A DNA stretch of 64,000 bases from Armillaria gallica. Taxonomy: Eukaryota; Basidiomycota; Agaricomycetes; Agaricales; Physalacriaceae. Both the position numbers and the translations under genes were made by a program. Below, one piece after another: positions 22,022-34,556 of the stretch (positions within the stretch are counted from its first letter, which is position 1; each line of letters opens with the position of its first letter). The notes under the pieces were generated by a model. The model searched no databases. It was not told the DNA's origin and worked only from the letters and a program-made list of their open reading frames with translations. Location: assembly GCA_037576215.1 (NCBI GenBank), contig JBANDB010000004.1, positions 1,054,001-1,118,000 on the forward strand, read 5' to 3'.

Positions 22022-22714
22022 CTTATGTTCCTTGCTTCCTCAGACTTTAAAGTAGTATGTATACCTTGTATTTATACTTGTCACCTCAACTTGTTGCTCT
22101 ATATGGACAGAGAAAGGCTGAGCAGTGAGGTGAGCTATTCTGTATTTCTTGTATTTATTGCCTTACTTACATCTCATAGCATAGCACATATTCTTACAGG
22201 TAATATCATCAGCTTATTGCTCTACACAGACAGAGAAAGGCTGAGCATAGCATGTATTCTTGCATAAATGGTCTCCTTACCATTTCTAACTGCTGGGGAA
22301 AGGCTTGAGCCTTGTCAAAGCATCATAATAAGCAACTTATGGCATAGTCAGTACATGTATATGTTTTACCTCTCCTTGGATAGTCTCTTGGCTTCTAATT
22401 CTACTTGTTAATTGTCATTTGATGTTTGATGCTGCACAATGCTTGTTAAACTTGCTCAATATTCACTTTGTAGCCTATGGCATGTGCAGTTAGTGAACAG
22501 TCTATGTTCAGTGACTAATGAGTGCCAGCCATCCCAATTATGTGTCATGGGGGGATTGTAGAGGCAGCAACACAGCAAAATTGAAGCTTGTTGGCAGCAG
22601 TGATGGCAGTGCAACAAAATTGAAACTCAGCCGGAATAGGCCATGGTCTGGCAATGGCCGGAAAATTCAAACTCAGCTTATTTGTCATCATCCACCTCTC
22701 TTATTATATAGATA

Positions 22715-23530
22715 CCTATCGTTGTTCGGATTGTGTGAGCGCGAACGACCGGTGCTGGATGGCTTTTATGTGGCGCAAAGCCGAGGAAGTTCCGATTTTC
22801 AAGCTAGTGCGTTCCACCTACCATTCTTTCCCGTTTCTATTTAACTCACGGCTTCCTCACAGGTACCATCAAATTTCTTCTGCGACCTACGCTGAATCTC
22901 CCATCTAATCTTACATCCCAGCGATCTGTGTCACCAATACTGCGTTTAATGCACGTCTGCATTCGCGAAGAGTTCTCACTGACTCTCGTGCTCATTCCGA
23001 TTCCTCTTTCTATCCCAAGCGTTTGGGCATCGGCACTGCCGAGCCTCGCGTTTGACCGTCGTTGCACTTCGTGGCCCTACTCAAAGATTTGAATGTCACG
23101 ACTTCCTACATCTGCATTGACGTCGCCTAATCCACTTTCCAAGGAGAGCCTTGATATTTGCCACTGTCGATTCTTCCCATAGGCCCTGTCCTTCCCCTTG
23201 CCGCGGGTCTATCATCAAACCTCCCTTGCATCCGTGCGCATATATGAGGCCGAACCTCTGCACTTGTTCTACAGGATCTTTTCAGGCATCTTTTCTACAA
23301 CAATCGCAATATCGCGGACCTTATCAGCCACGGATGACAAGCTCGCCACGGAGAAGTGAGGTCGAATCATCCCTACTTCCACTTCTCGGGTGGTCTGTCT
23401 GTGGCATCAAATCAATCTGGAGGGATCGGTTTTGCACCTCGGGCTGTTCCTATCGTGCGTCCTGTCTGGCTCATCTTTCTATATCGTACTAATTGTCCTT
23501 ATTTGCTATAGAAGTCTCTGCAAGCCCCCT
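22715..23530 (+). other. Duplicated block, third part (homologous to 47640-48440)
   Basis: The same order of landmarks is found in both copies (GGATTGTGTGAG, then TTTCTATCCCAAGC, and later GACAAGCTC). Copy A keeps many CpG sites that are TG or CA in copy B. No gene supported. Confidence 0.55.
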
Positions 23531-26500
23531 TCAATCTACGCTGTTCATAGTGCCCGTCTTTCGCAACACCCCCTGCGCGCTCCAAACTATATTCTCCCCT
23601 GTCTGATATATCTGCCCGTTCTGGCATCATCGCCCTTTCTGTCCTTTCGAGCAATGATATCGCATCATCACTGACACCGTCGAGCCGAAGTGGATACCTT
23701 ACCATGCCTGCTGCTTCCGATATCAGCTCCCTTCTCTTAGAACATAATCTGCACATTGGCTACTAGCAATAAAGGTTACTCCCATCACCAACTATCGTTT
23801 CCATCCTCAACCCATACGGCCGCCAGGTCACACATGCCCTCGCATGCAGACACTGTCGGTACTTGACATCCAGTCTTGGTCTGGTGGGGAAACGCTGCCC
23901 ATCAATACGATTGATGTGCGAGTTGATGAGCAAGGAACGAGCATGGATACGGTGAAAACTTGTTGCAGACGCCGACATGAATCGAACATCGGTGACACAG
24001 ATAGATGAGATGGTAAAGTGAAAGGGAATGTCAAGGTGGATCGCAAAAGGGTCTCCTAGACCGTCCATTTATCGTTGGAATCGGTTGAAGAGACCTGGCG
24101 GCATCTGAAACAAGCTCAATACAATACAGAAAGACCGATAAATAGGACGCACGATGAACCGGTTAGAAAATAGGAGTATCTTCGGCTGAGCGTACGCCAC
24201 GTAAGAACCGCCATCATCGATGGATCGCCGGTCGCTGAGCATCCACCGCTGCTGCTTGTCCGCAGAATGAGCCGATTTCTATATCCTCTTTACTGAAATG
24301 CAGACAGTCAGCAGGAGAAATAGACTCAGAGAACAGGAATACCTTATTGGCACCCGTGGTAAGAAAGCACTCGCTCATGAAAGGCGTTTGAGTCTTTCTT
24401 CTACTGAAGCCAATCAGCTACGGCTTGCCAGAAGATGGGAAGGAGAGACTCACCAAATCGAGCACAACGGCTATAAGCACCACATCGATGACATGTCCCT
24501 GTTGCTCCTCGTACGTCCTCCTAAATTGTCATCAGTCCGGCTAGAGAAGGACAACTACTGCTGAGAGCGGCAGCGAGTATGGGATATCCATCTCAGCAAT
24601 TTCTTCAGAAGTATAAGCTACCGAACGTTTACAGCCTGGTATTTCTCCACTGACTGGACATTCGAATGTCAATGTTGGCCTTGTGCCAAAAAACGAGTGC
24701 CGAACGTGGTTATCCACAAAAGGACAATCCTAACATTGTCACAACGTTGGAAGAGTAAGCGATGGCGGCAGATAAGAGAGCTCTGGAAGGCAAGCGACAG
24801 CGGGACTGATTGATGGTGGAAGGAAGAGCACAGGTGAATCGGCAAAGATCGGTAAGCCGGAAGCCGGACCGATTCAGCGGATCTTTGACATGTTGCCACC
24901 ATCTTCGAGCTCTACCTCTGACTTGCCACCTGATATTCTCAGGAATACTGCTCGAAATCACTGCTTTTTGCCTTTCGTTCAATGTGTTATGTGTGACACG
25001 TCGACATTTCACCGACAATCCGGTTTAATTGTATATCGGCTGATTCTTGGGGATTGACAGACACTCAAGAAGCTGCAGCTTCGGAGCAGAAATTTTTGGG
25101 ACGTTGAGAGCTCGCAGTAATTGATGATGGCGGTATATTAGTTAGTGCTTTTGTGAGTGATCTCCACCGCACTTCATAGAATTCAGTTGCGCACACACTT
25201 TAACTGAAGGATTCAGGGACACAATAACGCGCTTATACAATTGCAGGGAGGCGAGGTAAGCATTTTCTTACATCTTCGCCTAATCTAGGCCAAATCACCC
25301 AGAATCTCACTTTGGGAAGTCCGTAGAGATTGTATGCACTGCATTTTCCATTGTTTCAAATTTCAATCAGATGTACGAAGGATGTTGGCTCCTTAATTCG
25401 ATTTGACCTCGACTCAATCATGTACGACAGACCCTTTCCTCCTGCTCGTCCAACCGTAAACAGGTAACCGTTCTCGCTTTGACCCATAGACAAATTCCTG
25501 ACTTACACTCTAATACCAGTTGGACGCTACCGTTCTCGCTAATCCTCAGGCTCGGCTTACCCACGGGTTACGATCTAGTAATGATGTACGATGGTTTCCT
25601 TATAATATCGTATCAGATTGATGAATCACCGTGCTCCAAGACTCCTGTCAATGCTGTTCTTCGGCTTCAATACTGTCCATCAGGCTAACGTACGAGGGTC
25701 AAAGGCCGGGAATCAGTTACAGCCGAGAAACGAAGAAGTGGTAAACCAGTGAGAGTGATGTACTCCGGATTTTCACATAGCGCCGATGAAGTAGCGCACG
25801 CTTCTTTATGGATGAATTCTCCTCTCGAAGTCCGTCCTTCCTCCTTCCCTTGTCCAGAATGGAATAACTTATTTTGTTCTTGACAGGGCTCGTTTGACTC
25901 TGTGCTGACTTTGCTGGTGAGACGTCTTCGGGGGATGGCTGGAGCTCTGGTAATGAATGTGATATGATGAAAGGTAGGTATACCGGCGGTTTCATTTCAC
26001 CGTAGACGCTTCTCACGTCATAGATCTTCAGTGCTGGGTATATTCGGCTGCAAATTTAATGTTGATCTAGCGCGGTTAATTCATCCACATCGCTAGAACT
26101 CGTGATGACTTCCGTCAAGATGACGTACAAGTGGCGAGAATCGCACAGAACGACCACCCACGAAACGTTTTCACTGCGCACCGGGGTTGTTGAGAGAAGA
26201 ACTCCAGGAACGGGGAGCGTTTGTTGGCTGGCTAAATTGACGTTGGTGGTTTCTTCTTTTCCGTAAGGGTGCAACTCATTTCATCCTGGAGCTACTTCTC
26301 GTTGGGGAGTGAAGTGCAACGTGCACCATGAAGATATGAGAGCCATGCGGTGGGCGTCTATCAAACATATGTGCGGCAATGTGATTTCTTTATCTCAAAA
26401 TACAAACACGAATGATCCAAACGTCGCATTACATACGTTGTACCGCGCCAATACCGATAGATTCGACGAGGTGGACGATTAGAAAAAAATCGAGCTCCAT

Positions 26501-26758
26501 TGAGTACTTGTACTACGTAGTACGCAAGGATGATTTAAGCCGGCACATATCAGATCCGCATTTAGGCTCCTGTGATAGGGGACGAATCCGGTCCGGACCA
26601 GCGTCTACGATTTTGCTTCCTACCACGAAGACCAGGTGTATCAATCGTCTGTATACAGCGCAGTGCAACTACAGCAAAGTACCACGCCACTTTGACAAAA
26701 TTCTCGAGGACACAATAGAGTATGCGTGGCTATATCGCTGTCACATTCTCATTCTGAT
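23531..26758. other. No recognisable gene
   Basis: Several short open frames but none with a family resemblance or convincing splicing. The segment ~24700-24890 (AAGCCGGACCGATT region) recurs in diverged form at ~36500-36660 and ~41935-41995, so it is another repeated unit of the locus. The last ~100 bp are the 5' region of HET gene C. Confidence 0.4.
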
Positions 26759-26770
26759 ATGATTAGGAAA

Positions 26771-28533
26771 ATGAAGGGGTACGATTGGTTTCATCGTCAT
26801 TATGAGGACGCCCTCGAAAATCTTGACTGGAATAAACAGGTAGGAATGAAAAAACACGACCGGATGGGAACATAGCAGCATATTTCTGATAAACCCAGGC
26901 AGATATCAAGTATCAGAGCCTCCCCAAGGTCACCCTCTCTGCCATCACCGAGACTGGTCGAGAAAACTTCCCCATTATGGTATTAAAACAGCAGTCCTAC
27001 ACAGGAAGAAAGCCCATCATACCATCCTCTCTCGCAGACATTCCCTGCGTCAATCTCGGAGTTGCTCGGCTCTTAGAGAAGCTCAACACCGTCCTCGGAA
27101 CGTCGTACAAGCTGGACAATACATCCTTATCTACCCTTCTAGAAGGCTATATCGCCAAGGATTACGACTTTGGCACTCTTTATGGACATCTCCGCCCATT
27201 TTGGTATGATGGCTTGAGCGACATCGAACACAAGTTACGCACTCGCGAAGCAAAGGATCTCGAGATGCGGCGAGAAGTACTCATTAATGACAGGATCATC
27301 AGCAGCTGGTTGCGTCCTCGACGTGTATGGGATCTATACAGCAACCGAGTAGTGCCATGGTGGATCGCACGCCGATGGCCACAACCAATCTCACATGCAT
27401 GGGTGAATACACACGATCGCATGGACGTGTTGACACCCATCAACGGGCGTGAATGGCCCGTGCCGATCCCGATGGATGCCAATCTCGACCTCATCCGCAT
27501 TGAGATGCTCAATCTGGGCGTGGAGTATGCGTGGTTGGATGTTCTCTGCTTGAGACAGGTGGGCGGGCGGAGGGAGGACCTGCGCACGGAGGAGTGGACG
27601 TTGGATGTACCCACTATTGGGTTTGCGTACTGGAACGAGCCTGGGGTGGTGTGCTACTTCAGCGGCCTAGGGCGTCCTTTGAATTTAAAGGCATGCGATT
27701 TTGAGAGTGATCGGAGCTGGTTCAGACGTGCGTGGACGCTACAGGAGATCTACGATGATCCAACGATTGGTGGGGAAATAGGTGATGGTGGGGTCACGGA
27801 CGAGGAAATACGAGCGAGGTTTCAGAAGCAGCTGTCATTGACAAAGCACTGCGATGGAAATGTGTTCAAGAAACTGACGGAGATGCAAAAGCGGGTGTCA
27901 ACGAATCCGGTGGACAGGATTGCGGGATTGGCATACCTTCTGCAGGCAGATGCTCTACCGGCGTACCACGAGGCCGCAACTGAAGAGGATGCATGGGCAG
28001 CACTGGTGGCTGTGATGAATACCCAGCTTCGGGCAGAATTTTTCTTCTGGTATCCCAAACCTGGAAGTGGAATCAGAGTTTGGCAACCAACGTGGACACA
28101 GGTCATGAACGAGACACTGCCATTACACCATGGAAAGCTGTGGTACGCGGATGTTTACCAGACAGAGGAGACGGGTGCCGACTACTTTGAGGGACTCTGT
28201 ATTGATTCAGCTTATGTGCGGGGATTGGGCGAACCATCTCCGGAGGGGAGGCCCCGACAGGGAGAGTTGATCGTTGAAGATAGGTCTGGATCAAAACACA
28301 TGTTCAAAATCATCGCCGAACACCAGTACCCAATACCAGAGGATTTATATGTACTGTTAGGGAATGAACCATATAGCGCCGGTGGGTGGATACAAACTTT
28401 GGTCATCGGGAAACGACATCCACCCGCACAGCTGTTCAAGAAATTTTCGATGTTCGAGATACGTGATACGAAGGAAGTACAGAGGCTGCGTGATCTAAAT
28501 ATCTCTCTTAAAACCAAGACATTTCTTGCTTGA
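26771..28533 (+). CDS. HET-domain (heterokaryon incompatibility) protein, paralogue C
   Basis: Exons 26771-26839 and 26899-28533 with a 59-bp intron (GTAGGAATG ... AAACCCAG) give 567 residues. An in-frame ATG at 26759 would add four residues. The start at 26771 matches the M-x-G-x-x-W opening of the other copies. HET motifs: ISHAWVNTHDRMDV, EYAWLDVLCLRQ, LDVPTIG, CYFSGLGRPL, RSWFRRAWTLQE. The family is tied to cell-death responses in hyphal incompatibility. This is the most diverged of the three (in the middle region after the HET domain it is shorter than A), but it is fully open and keeps CpG-rich codons, so it is probably under selection. It ends with FLA before the stop, like B; A ends FLS. 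Confidence 0.88.
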
Positions 28534-29960
28534 CTGTGCATATCTTTGTGGTAATTTTGATAGTACAAGTTTAGGAATTGTCATAGCCCTGTAATATGCT
28601 AGAGATACATATTCTCCTCAAATTTTGCACTCGTTTCAATACTCAATCTATCATACCCTCTCGAAAATCTCTTCATTTTTGGGTTGATTTTCAACAGATA
28701 GGATTCTTTGCCTTGTATCGTATCGTCCTTTCGGCCACCATAATCCAAGGGTTCTCCATTCCGCAAGATACATCACCGATGTTAAGAAGGAATATGTACC
28801 AAGATAATTAGCAGTCTCGGAGAGCAACTTATTCCTATTGGAACATCTTCAAACTCTATGAAAAAATCAGAAACTCCGAAGACATAGTACTGAAAACTGG
28901 CTTCTGTGTGTTGACGGCATGGTCATCAACTTCAGAATGTAAAGGAAGCTATGTTCATACCACCGACGCCTTTGATTCGAAAGCATTGCTCGCTCAACAA
29001 AGTAGGCATGAATCAAGGTCAGTGTACTTCTTTCGTATTTTATTCACTGCCGGCTACAAACAAAACGTACCACACTATGAGTCGAAGATTTTGGGGAAAT
29101 TATACAGAGAAAGTTGTTCAAGAAAGATACATAGAGGTAATTCGATCAATAGCATGCGCTTGGCATCTAGCAGACGACAGAGCGTACGGAAAGATTGGAA
29201 AGCAGAGAGATTCACCTATTGCTGAGCTATTTGTCCTCGTTAGATTGAATCCTGGTTGCCATCAGAGATGTCCTCCAGTGATGGGCTTCGATGCTCGCGT
29301 GGGACTAAAGTTTTAAGAAAGTTTATAACGCGGTACGAGTGTAGATTGATGCGGGGGGAATTCTGTGATAGACGTCTACATAGGACAAACATAATTAGAA
29401 CGAGGAAGAAGTAGGGGGGCAACAGAACTCACGACGCAGCAGCTTGAGGAACAAAAATGATCCCTTGACATTGAGTTGACGCCAGCAAAGTATTACTTGA
29501 CAATGTCGAGGCATCAGTGATACAGCATCCCTCCTGCGCAGCGATCCTGTCATCATTGACTTAGAAGCTTATTTCGATAGTGCAGTCATATTTGAACCGC
29601 ACTAAAGGAATTTGATAGTATCTTTAAGGAACAATGAGTTGAACAACAGAGACAAAATAGAAAGTATGACACACGATTCGTCTGTTTGAAAACCGGAACT
29701 TCCTGCTCAAAGGATCGCTAGGATCGCTGGACACTCGATTTCCAGTCGAAACAACTGAGGCTATAAGCATCCGTCATCTTGAATGGGAAATGCTTCTCTC
29801 GTGTAGCTTGGCTGTGATATATCTCTGGACGGTGGAAAAAGGAAATCGTGAAGTGAACGACTTCTGTACTGACGAGCAAGGTCAACTACATGTACTCATA
29901 ACATAACAACACCTTACCACAGTGAAAATATACTCGCCCTACTTGTCATATGTCATACAA
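28534..29960. other. No recognisable gene
   Basis: Short open frames only. The first ~60 bases after the HET C stop resemble the sequence after HET A, then similarity is lost. Confidence 0.4.
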
Positions 29961-29973
29961 CATCTCAAGGGGC

Positions 29974-30185
29974 TATTAGCAGTAATAGTATGAGAAGAAG
30001 AGTAAATTGTTATGTATAGCGGTACGACTACGAGGCTTTTATACCTCTACAGATATTCTAGTAAGTTCTACAAGTGTCCCAAATTGTAGCTAAGTTAGTA
30101 AGTTAGAAAGTTCGAGTAGAGACACGATTATTCGTGCTCGGGTAAGGTCCGGTTGAACGTTCGTGTACGGCTTGCTCTGCTAACA
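29974..30185 (-). repeat. 3' LTR of the copia element (212 bp)
   Basis: On the minus strand it starts TGTTAGCAGAGC and ends CTGCTAATA. Its sequence equals that of 34572-34783. Confidence 0.95.
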
Positions 30186-30199
30186 CTCCCCCTCAAGCC
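30186..30199 (-). other. Polypurine tract of the copia element
   Basis: On the minus strand GGCTTGAGGGGGAG abuts the 3' LTR. It overlaps the stop codon of the polyprotein (30193-30195), so coding sequence runs almost into the LTR. Confidence 0.85.
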
Positions 30200-33100
30200 G
30201 AAATCAGTCCAAGAGCTTCAACGAGGGGTTTGAACTTGAATGATGCGAGTGCCTTGGTTAGGATATCTGCGGTCATCTCAGAAGTCGGGCAATAGATGAC
30301 TTCGAATGTTCCTTCTTGGATTTTCTCGCGGATGAAATGATATCGAATATCAATATGTTTCGTACGGGCATGGAACTGTCCGAGTTCGGCATGCGCAAGT
30401 GATATGGCAGACTGATTGTCACTATAGATGATGAATGGGATGGAGATCGATCCGAATAATTCAGCCAGAAAGAACCGATACCACATGGCTTCTTTTGCAG
30501 TGTAAGTCAGAGCGATATACTCTGCTTCAGTGGTGGATAGCGCTGTGATTTCCTGCTGCTTTGATGACCATGAGACCGCGGCGCCGTTCAGGATAAATGC
30601 ATAGCCCGATATGGCTTTGCGATGCTCAAGTGACATACCATCGGCATCTGTATAAATATCGAGACCGTGTGTCTCGTTTGATCTGCCGTAAGTAAGTCCC
30701 AAAGTGCGTGTACCCTTAAGGTACTGTAGCACACGCTTTGCTGCATTCCAATGGGGACGTCCAGGGTTATCAAGAAAACGTGATAGAACACAGACTGTGA
30801 ATGCAAGGTCTGGTCGAGTAGCAGTAGAAAGCCAAATTAGGCCACCAATGAGTTCCCTGTATGGAACACCTTGCATATCTGCAACGTCGCTTGGAGTGTT
30901 GGGACATTGCTCCCGTGATATCTGAGTCGTGGGATCGAGCGGTACAGAGACTGATTTGCAGTCAGTCATCCCGAATTTCCGCAGTAGTGAGTCAATGTAT
31001 GTTGTCTGTGAAATTGATAAGGTGTGGTTCTTGCGATCCCGTTTGACTTCCATCCCAAGAAGCCAGTTGAGCGGTCCAAGCATTGTGATTTTGAATATCC
31101 GTGCAATTTCTTCCTGAATTCCATCGATTAGGGTAGGAGATGTGCCGGTGATCGTGCTATCATCAATATGAATGGCCATTAAAATGATGTCGTCTCCTCT
31201 GATGAGACGGTAGACCGCATGATCGTCATGAAGCGCATGAAATCCTAATGTGGCGAGTGATGTGGTAAGTTTCTCGTACCACTTTCGACTTGACTGCTTT
31301 AGTCCGTATATAGTGCGTCGGAGGCGGATGACCTCTTTTGGATTTCCATTTGTGTAGTGTGGTGGCTGCTCCATGTAGATCTCTTCGTTGTCTGAAAACT
31401 CGCCATTAAGAAAAGCAGCAGAGTAATCAAAAAGTTTGATGTCCCAGTCATAGCGTGTTGCAATGGACAGAATGGTTCGAAGAGATGATAATTTGGCAGT
31501 AGGTGAGAAAGTCTCAAAGTAGTCAACACCTTGTACTTGGGTGAAGCCACGAGCTACGAGACGAGCCTTGTATTTATCAATCTCTCCGTTAGCTTTGCGT
31601 TTGATGTGAAGAGCCCACTTTGATCCGACGATATTGTGTCCAATCGGCATTGGCACGGGTCCATCACCGAATGTGCCTGTCCTCTTCATCGCTTCTATTT
31701 CGACATCCATGGCCTGTTTGAACAGCGGCCAATCTTCCCTTGTCATTGCTTCTTCAACACTTGGTTCATCCGATAGATCTCCCACAGCCGAATATGCATA
31801 CTCCATTATGTCTGAGTCAGCAACCGGCTCGGTCTGGACAAGATGAGCAGCTCGACGTGTTCGAGTGCCTTCGATAATGTTCTGCACATCAATTTTACTC
31901 GAAATGTCTTGTGGTGCAATTGGCTTTGTTGTCTTCAATGCTGGGCTCGATGGAGGGGTGTCTGGTGGTGTGGTGAGTGGAGAACCTGGTAGGGAAAGGG
32001 ATGCTGGTTTGGGTAATGCAGGTGCGTGCTGGATGTTTTCCGTCTTCTTTTCATCACTAACCACTGCATTCTCCCCCTCATTCAGCACTCTATGTATCCC
32101 TCCTTCACTTCTGCGTGTTTCTGGGAATTTAACGCTGCGTTCAACGTGTATGGAGCGATTATTTGGGTAATAAATTCGATGTCCGTTGCTTTCTTGGTCA
32201 AAACCAAGCCACCGACCCTCGCGAGCACGTCCTTTGAGCTTCGAACCATCTTCGACATGTACCCAGACCTTGCAACCCCATTCTTGGATATCCCGCAAGT
32301 CTGGCTTCGATTTATGGAACACCTCGAATGGTGTACGACCACCAATAGCCTTCGACGATGTCCGATTCTTCAACCAAATGGCATGCTTCAGTGCCTCGCC
32401 CCACAAGTTATTCGGCAGTCCTGCAGCATGGAGCATGGCTCGGACCTTCTCAAGAAGTGTTCGGTTGAGTCTCTCGGCGACTCCATTATGTTCAGGTGTG
32501 TCATGGACCGTGAAGCGGCGCTGGATTCCTTTCTCAGCTAGGTAGTCATCAAACTCATGACTCTTGTATTCTCCTCCTCTGTCCGAATGCAATATCTTTA
32601 TCCTGATACCATGAACCTTGTCCCATCTCGCCTCAAGATCTTTAAATGACTGCAACGTCTCGTCTTTTGAGTGGAGTAGCATGGCTACAGAGTAGCGCGA
32701 TGCGTCGTCTGTGAAAGTGACGTAGTATTTCTTATGCTGGGGTGTCTCGATGGTTGCTGGTCCCCACACGTCACTGTGAACCTGATCGCCTACTCCCCCT
32801 GACGCATTGTTCTCCCTAGACTTGGAGACTGCTTTCCTGGTCATTCTACCATGCAGACATGATGGGCATTGATCCTTCGAGGTAGGGCTTCCTTCATCGA
32901 GTTCCAGACCATCAACTAATTGATCCTTGACAAGCTTCTTCGCCGCATCAACTGGAAGATGACCCATCAGACGATGCAATTCATCGGGTGTCACAATACG
33001 TGGTCCATCATCAATGTGATGGGCTTCTGGACGGGGAACCAGTACACGGAGTCTGTATAGCCCATTGACGTGAGGTATTGATCCAATTTGGTGATGCTTC

Positions 33101-34497
33101 TTGTCAAAAATGCGGCATTCCTCATCCTTGAAATCAAGGGAATAGCCTGCCTGGGTGATGCGACCAACAGAAAGGAGTGTAACTCCGAGATTAGGTGCGT
33201 GGAGTACATCCTTAACAAGGACCTTCGTTGTCTGGTTCTTCCCATTAGGAATCGTGATATGCATGTCACCCTTCCCAAGTGCTTCGAACTTCTTCTTATC
33301 CGCTGCCATTATTCCTCGAGGCTTAATAGCCATATAATTCATCAACCGATGACGTGAAGGTGTCATATGCTGCGTAGCGCCGGAGTCAAAGATGTCAACT
33401 TCGTGCTCGCGCTCTGTGTCAGCAACAGCTGCTGCAAGGTTCCCAGAGGTAAGTGAGGTTATTTCTCCAATGAGCTCTGGTGTACTAATGTCTAGTTCAT
33501 CAGCTTCATCATCACTGTCCTCGTCTTCACTATCGCTGACGTCCTGGAGGGATGGCAGATCCGAGAAGTCTTCCTCATCGTCTTCTTCTTCCTCCACAAA
33601 CCATGCGGCATCAAACTCCTTGTCTACCTTTGCCGAGTTTGCTTGTCCACGGCCCTTCCTTGGGCCTTGGCCTTCTTTTCCTCCTCCCTTCGACCAACAA
33701 TCCCTCGACATATGTCCCTTACGGTGGCAGTTATAGCACTCCACCGATTTCCTTGACTTCTTTCCGCTGTTCCCACTATAGAATGCGGCTTCCTTCTCGC
33801 CCTTCCCTGCTGACCTGACCTTCCGTCGGTCTGCTTCATCGCTGATGCCCTGTAGCACCATGTCGGGATCGAGAGCCTTGCCAAGGAGTGTCGATGCGCC
33901 TGTAAGCGCAGAGAGGTATGTTTCGAATGAGGTGGGGAGTGATCCAAGGACTATTGCGACGAAATTATCGTCGCCTGGGTCCGCTCCCATCGCGATGAGG
34001 TCCTCGTGTATGGACTGTAGCTTCGTGAGGTGAGTCTTCACATCACCTCCTTCTGCGCATCGCTCATCCTGGAGCTTCCGGCGCAGGTCAACCGTGACCA
34101 TCTTCGATTTCTTCTCATACTCCGACTTTACCTTCTCCCACATCGCTTTCGCCGTTGCCTCGCCCTTGACCTTCAAGAATAATGAATCCGAAATGACTGA
34201 TGCGATTCCCTGCTTGATTACGGCCTGCTCAGACTTCCAAATCCGGCGCTTCTTCGCGTACTCGTTCAGTGCCTTTGTCTCGTCTGCTGTGGGATTCTTC
34301 GGATCTACCACAGCTGGTGCAGTCGGTTCTGTCGCAGTCATGACATCCTCGAAATGGTCGCTCAGACCCGCAGCATCAACGGCAAAAAGGAAGCGGTCAC
34401 GAAAGAAGATCCAGTTCGTGCCATCAGCCTTGCATGTGGGGAGCTTGGCGAAGTACTCGCCGAGTTTCGCAGTGGATGAGAAAGTGTTGGTAGACAT
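30193..34497 (-). CDS. Copia Gag-Pol polyprotein, full length (1,434 aa)
   Basis: One frame in the Ty1/copia order. Gag (UBN2/Retrotran_gag type) occupies ~1-250, and the zinc knuckle CYNCHRKGHMSRDC ~253-266. Protease has FDSGATQHM (~370). Integrase has an HHCC region (HRLMGHL ... CPSCLHG, ~510-555) and DDE in VHSDVWG, HSDRGGEY and EHNGVAERLNR. Reverse transcriptase has YKARLVARGFTQ and the catalytic AIHIDD, a variant of YVDD. RNase H has YTDAD, TTEAEY and YSDNQSA. Integrase preceding RT separates it from gypsy. ATG at 34495-34497 lies ~75 bp inside the 5' LTR boundary. All catalytic residues are present and no stop or frameshift is seen. It makes the capsid and enzymes for reverse transcription and integration of its own RNA. 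Confidence 0.97.
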   Translation of the reverse strand: MSTNTFSSTAKLGEYFAKLPTCKADGTNWIFFRDRFLFAVDAAGLSDHFEDVMTATEPTAPAVVDPKNPTADETKALNEYAKKRRIWKSEQAVIKQGIASVISDSLFLKVKGEATAKAMWEKVKSEYEKKSKMVTVDLRRKLQDERCAEGGDVKTHLTKLQSIHEDLIAMGADPGDDNFVAIVLGSLPTSFETYLSALTGASTLLGKALDPDMVLQGISDEADRRKVRSAGKGEKEAAFYSGNSGKKSRKSVECYNCHRKGHMSRDCWSKGGGKEGQGPRKGRGQANSAKVDKEFDAAWFVEEEEDDEEDFSDLPSLQDVSDSEDEDSDDEADELDISTPELIGEITSLTSGNLAAAVADTEREHEVDIFDSGATQHMTPSRHRLMNYMAIKPRGIMAADKKKFEALGKGDMHITIPNGKNQTTKVLVKDVLHAPNLGVTLLSVGRITQAGYSLDFKDEECRIFDKKHHQIGSIPHVNGLYRLRVLVPRPEAHHIDDGPRIVTPDELHRLMGHLPVDAAKKLVKDQLVDGLELDEGSPTSKDQCPSCLHGRMTRKAVSKSRENNASGGVGDQVHSDVWGPATIETPQHKKYYVTFTDDASRYSVAMLLHSKDETLQSFKDLEARWDKVHGIRIKILHSDRGGEYKSHEFDDYLAEKGIQRRFTVHDTPEHNGVAERLNRTLLEKVRAMLHAAGLPNNLWGEALKHAIWLKNRTSSKAIGGRTPFEVFHKSKPDLRDIQEWGCKVWVHVEDGSKLKGRAREGRWLGFDQESNGHRIYYPNNRSIHVERSVKFPETRRSEGGIHRVLNEGENAVVSDEKKTENIQHAPALPKPASLSLPGSPLTTPPDTPPSSPALKTTKPIAPQDISSKIDVQNIIEGTRTRRAAHLVQTEPVADSDIMEYAYSAVGDLSDEPSVEEAMTREDWPLFKQAMDVEIEAMKRTGTFGDGPVPMPIGHNIVGSKWALHIKRKANGEIDKYKARLVARGFTQVQGVDYFETFSPTAKLSSLRTILSIATRYDWDIKLFDYSAAFLNGEFSDNEEIYMEQPPHYTNGNPKEVIRLRRTIYGLKQSSRKWYEKLTTSLATLGFHALHDDHAVYRLIRGDDIILMAIHIDDSTITGTSPTLIDGIQEEIARIFKITMLGPLNWLLGMEVKRDRKNHTLSISQTTYIDSLLRKFGMTDCKSVSVPLDPTTQISREQCPNTPSDVADMQGVPYRELIGGLIWLSTATRPDLAFTVCVLSRFLDNPGRPHWNAAKRVLQYLKGTRTLGLTYGRSNETHGLDIYTDADGMSLEHRKAISGYAFILNGAAVSWSSKQQEITALSTTEAEYIALTYTAKEAMWYRFFLAELFGSISIPFIIYSDNQSAISLAHAELGQFHARTKHIDIRYHFIREKIQEGTFEVIYCPTSEMTADILTKALASFKFKPLVEALGLISA

Positions 34498-34556
34498 GAT
34501 AGATTGACAGTGAGTCTATGCGAGGTGAGTATGCTATCGTTGAGATTCAGTTATGG

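Larger units (their letters stand above)
20906..22714. other. Composite insertion in duplicated block A, AT-rich, no gene
   Basis: Absent from copy B, where 47630 joins directly to the equivalent of 22715. It holds the hairpin, a hAT-type MITE, a ~30-bp direct repeat (GACAGAGAAAGGCTGAGCA at ~22104 and ~22229), and two diverged copies of a TAGAGGCAGCAA-like segment (~21430-21520 and ~22510-22660). CpG is rare in it. Confidence 0.5.

Noticed and set aside
23151..26274. Short frames between HET A and HET C as small genes
   Set aside because: No starts with convincing context, no domains, no conserved splice structure and no conservation in the other repeated units.
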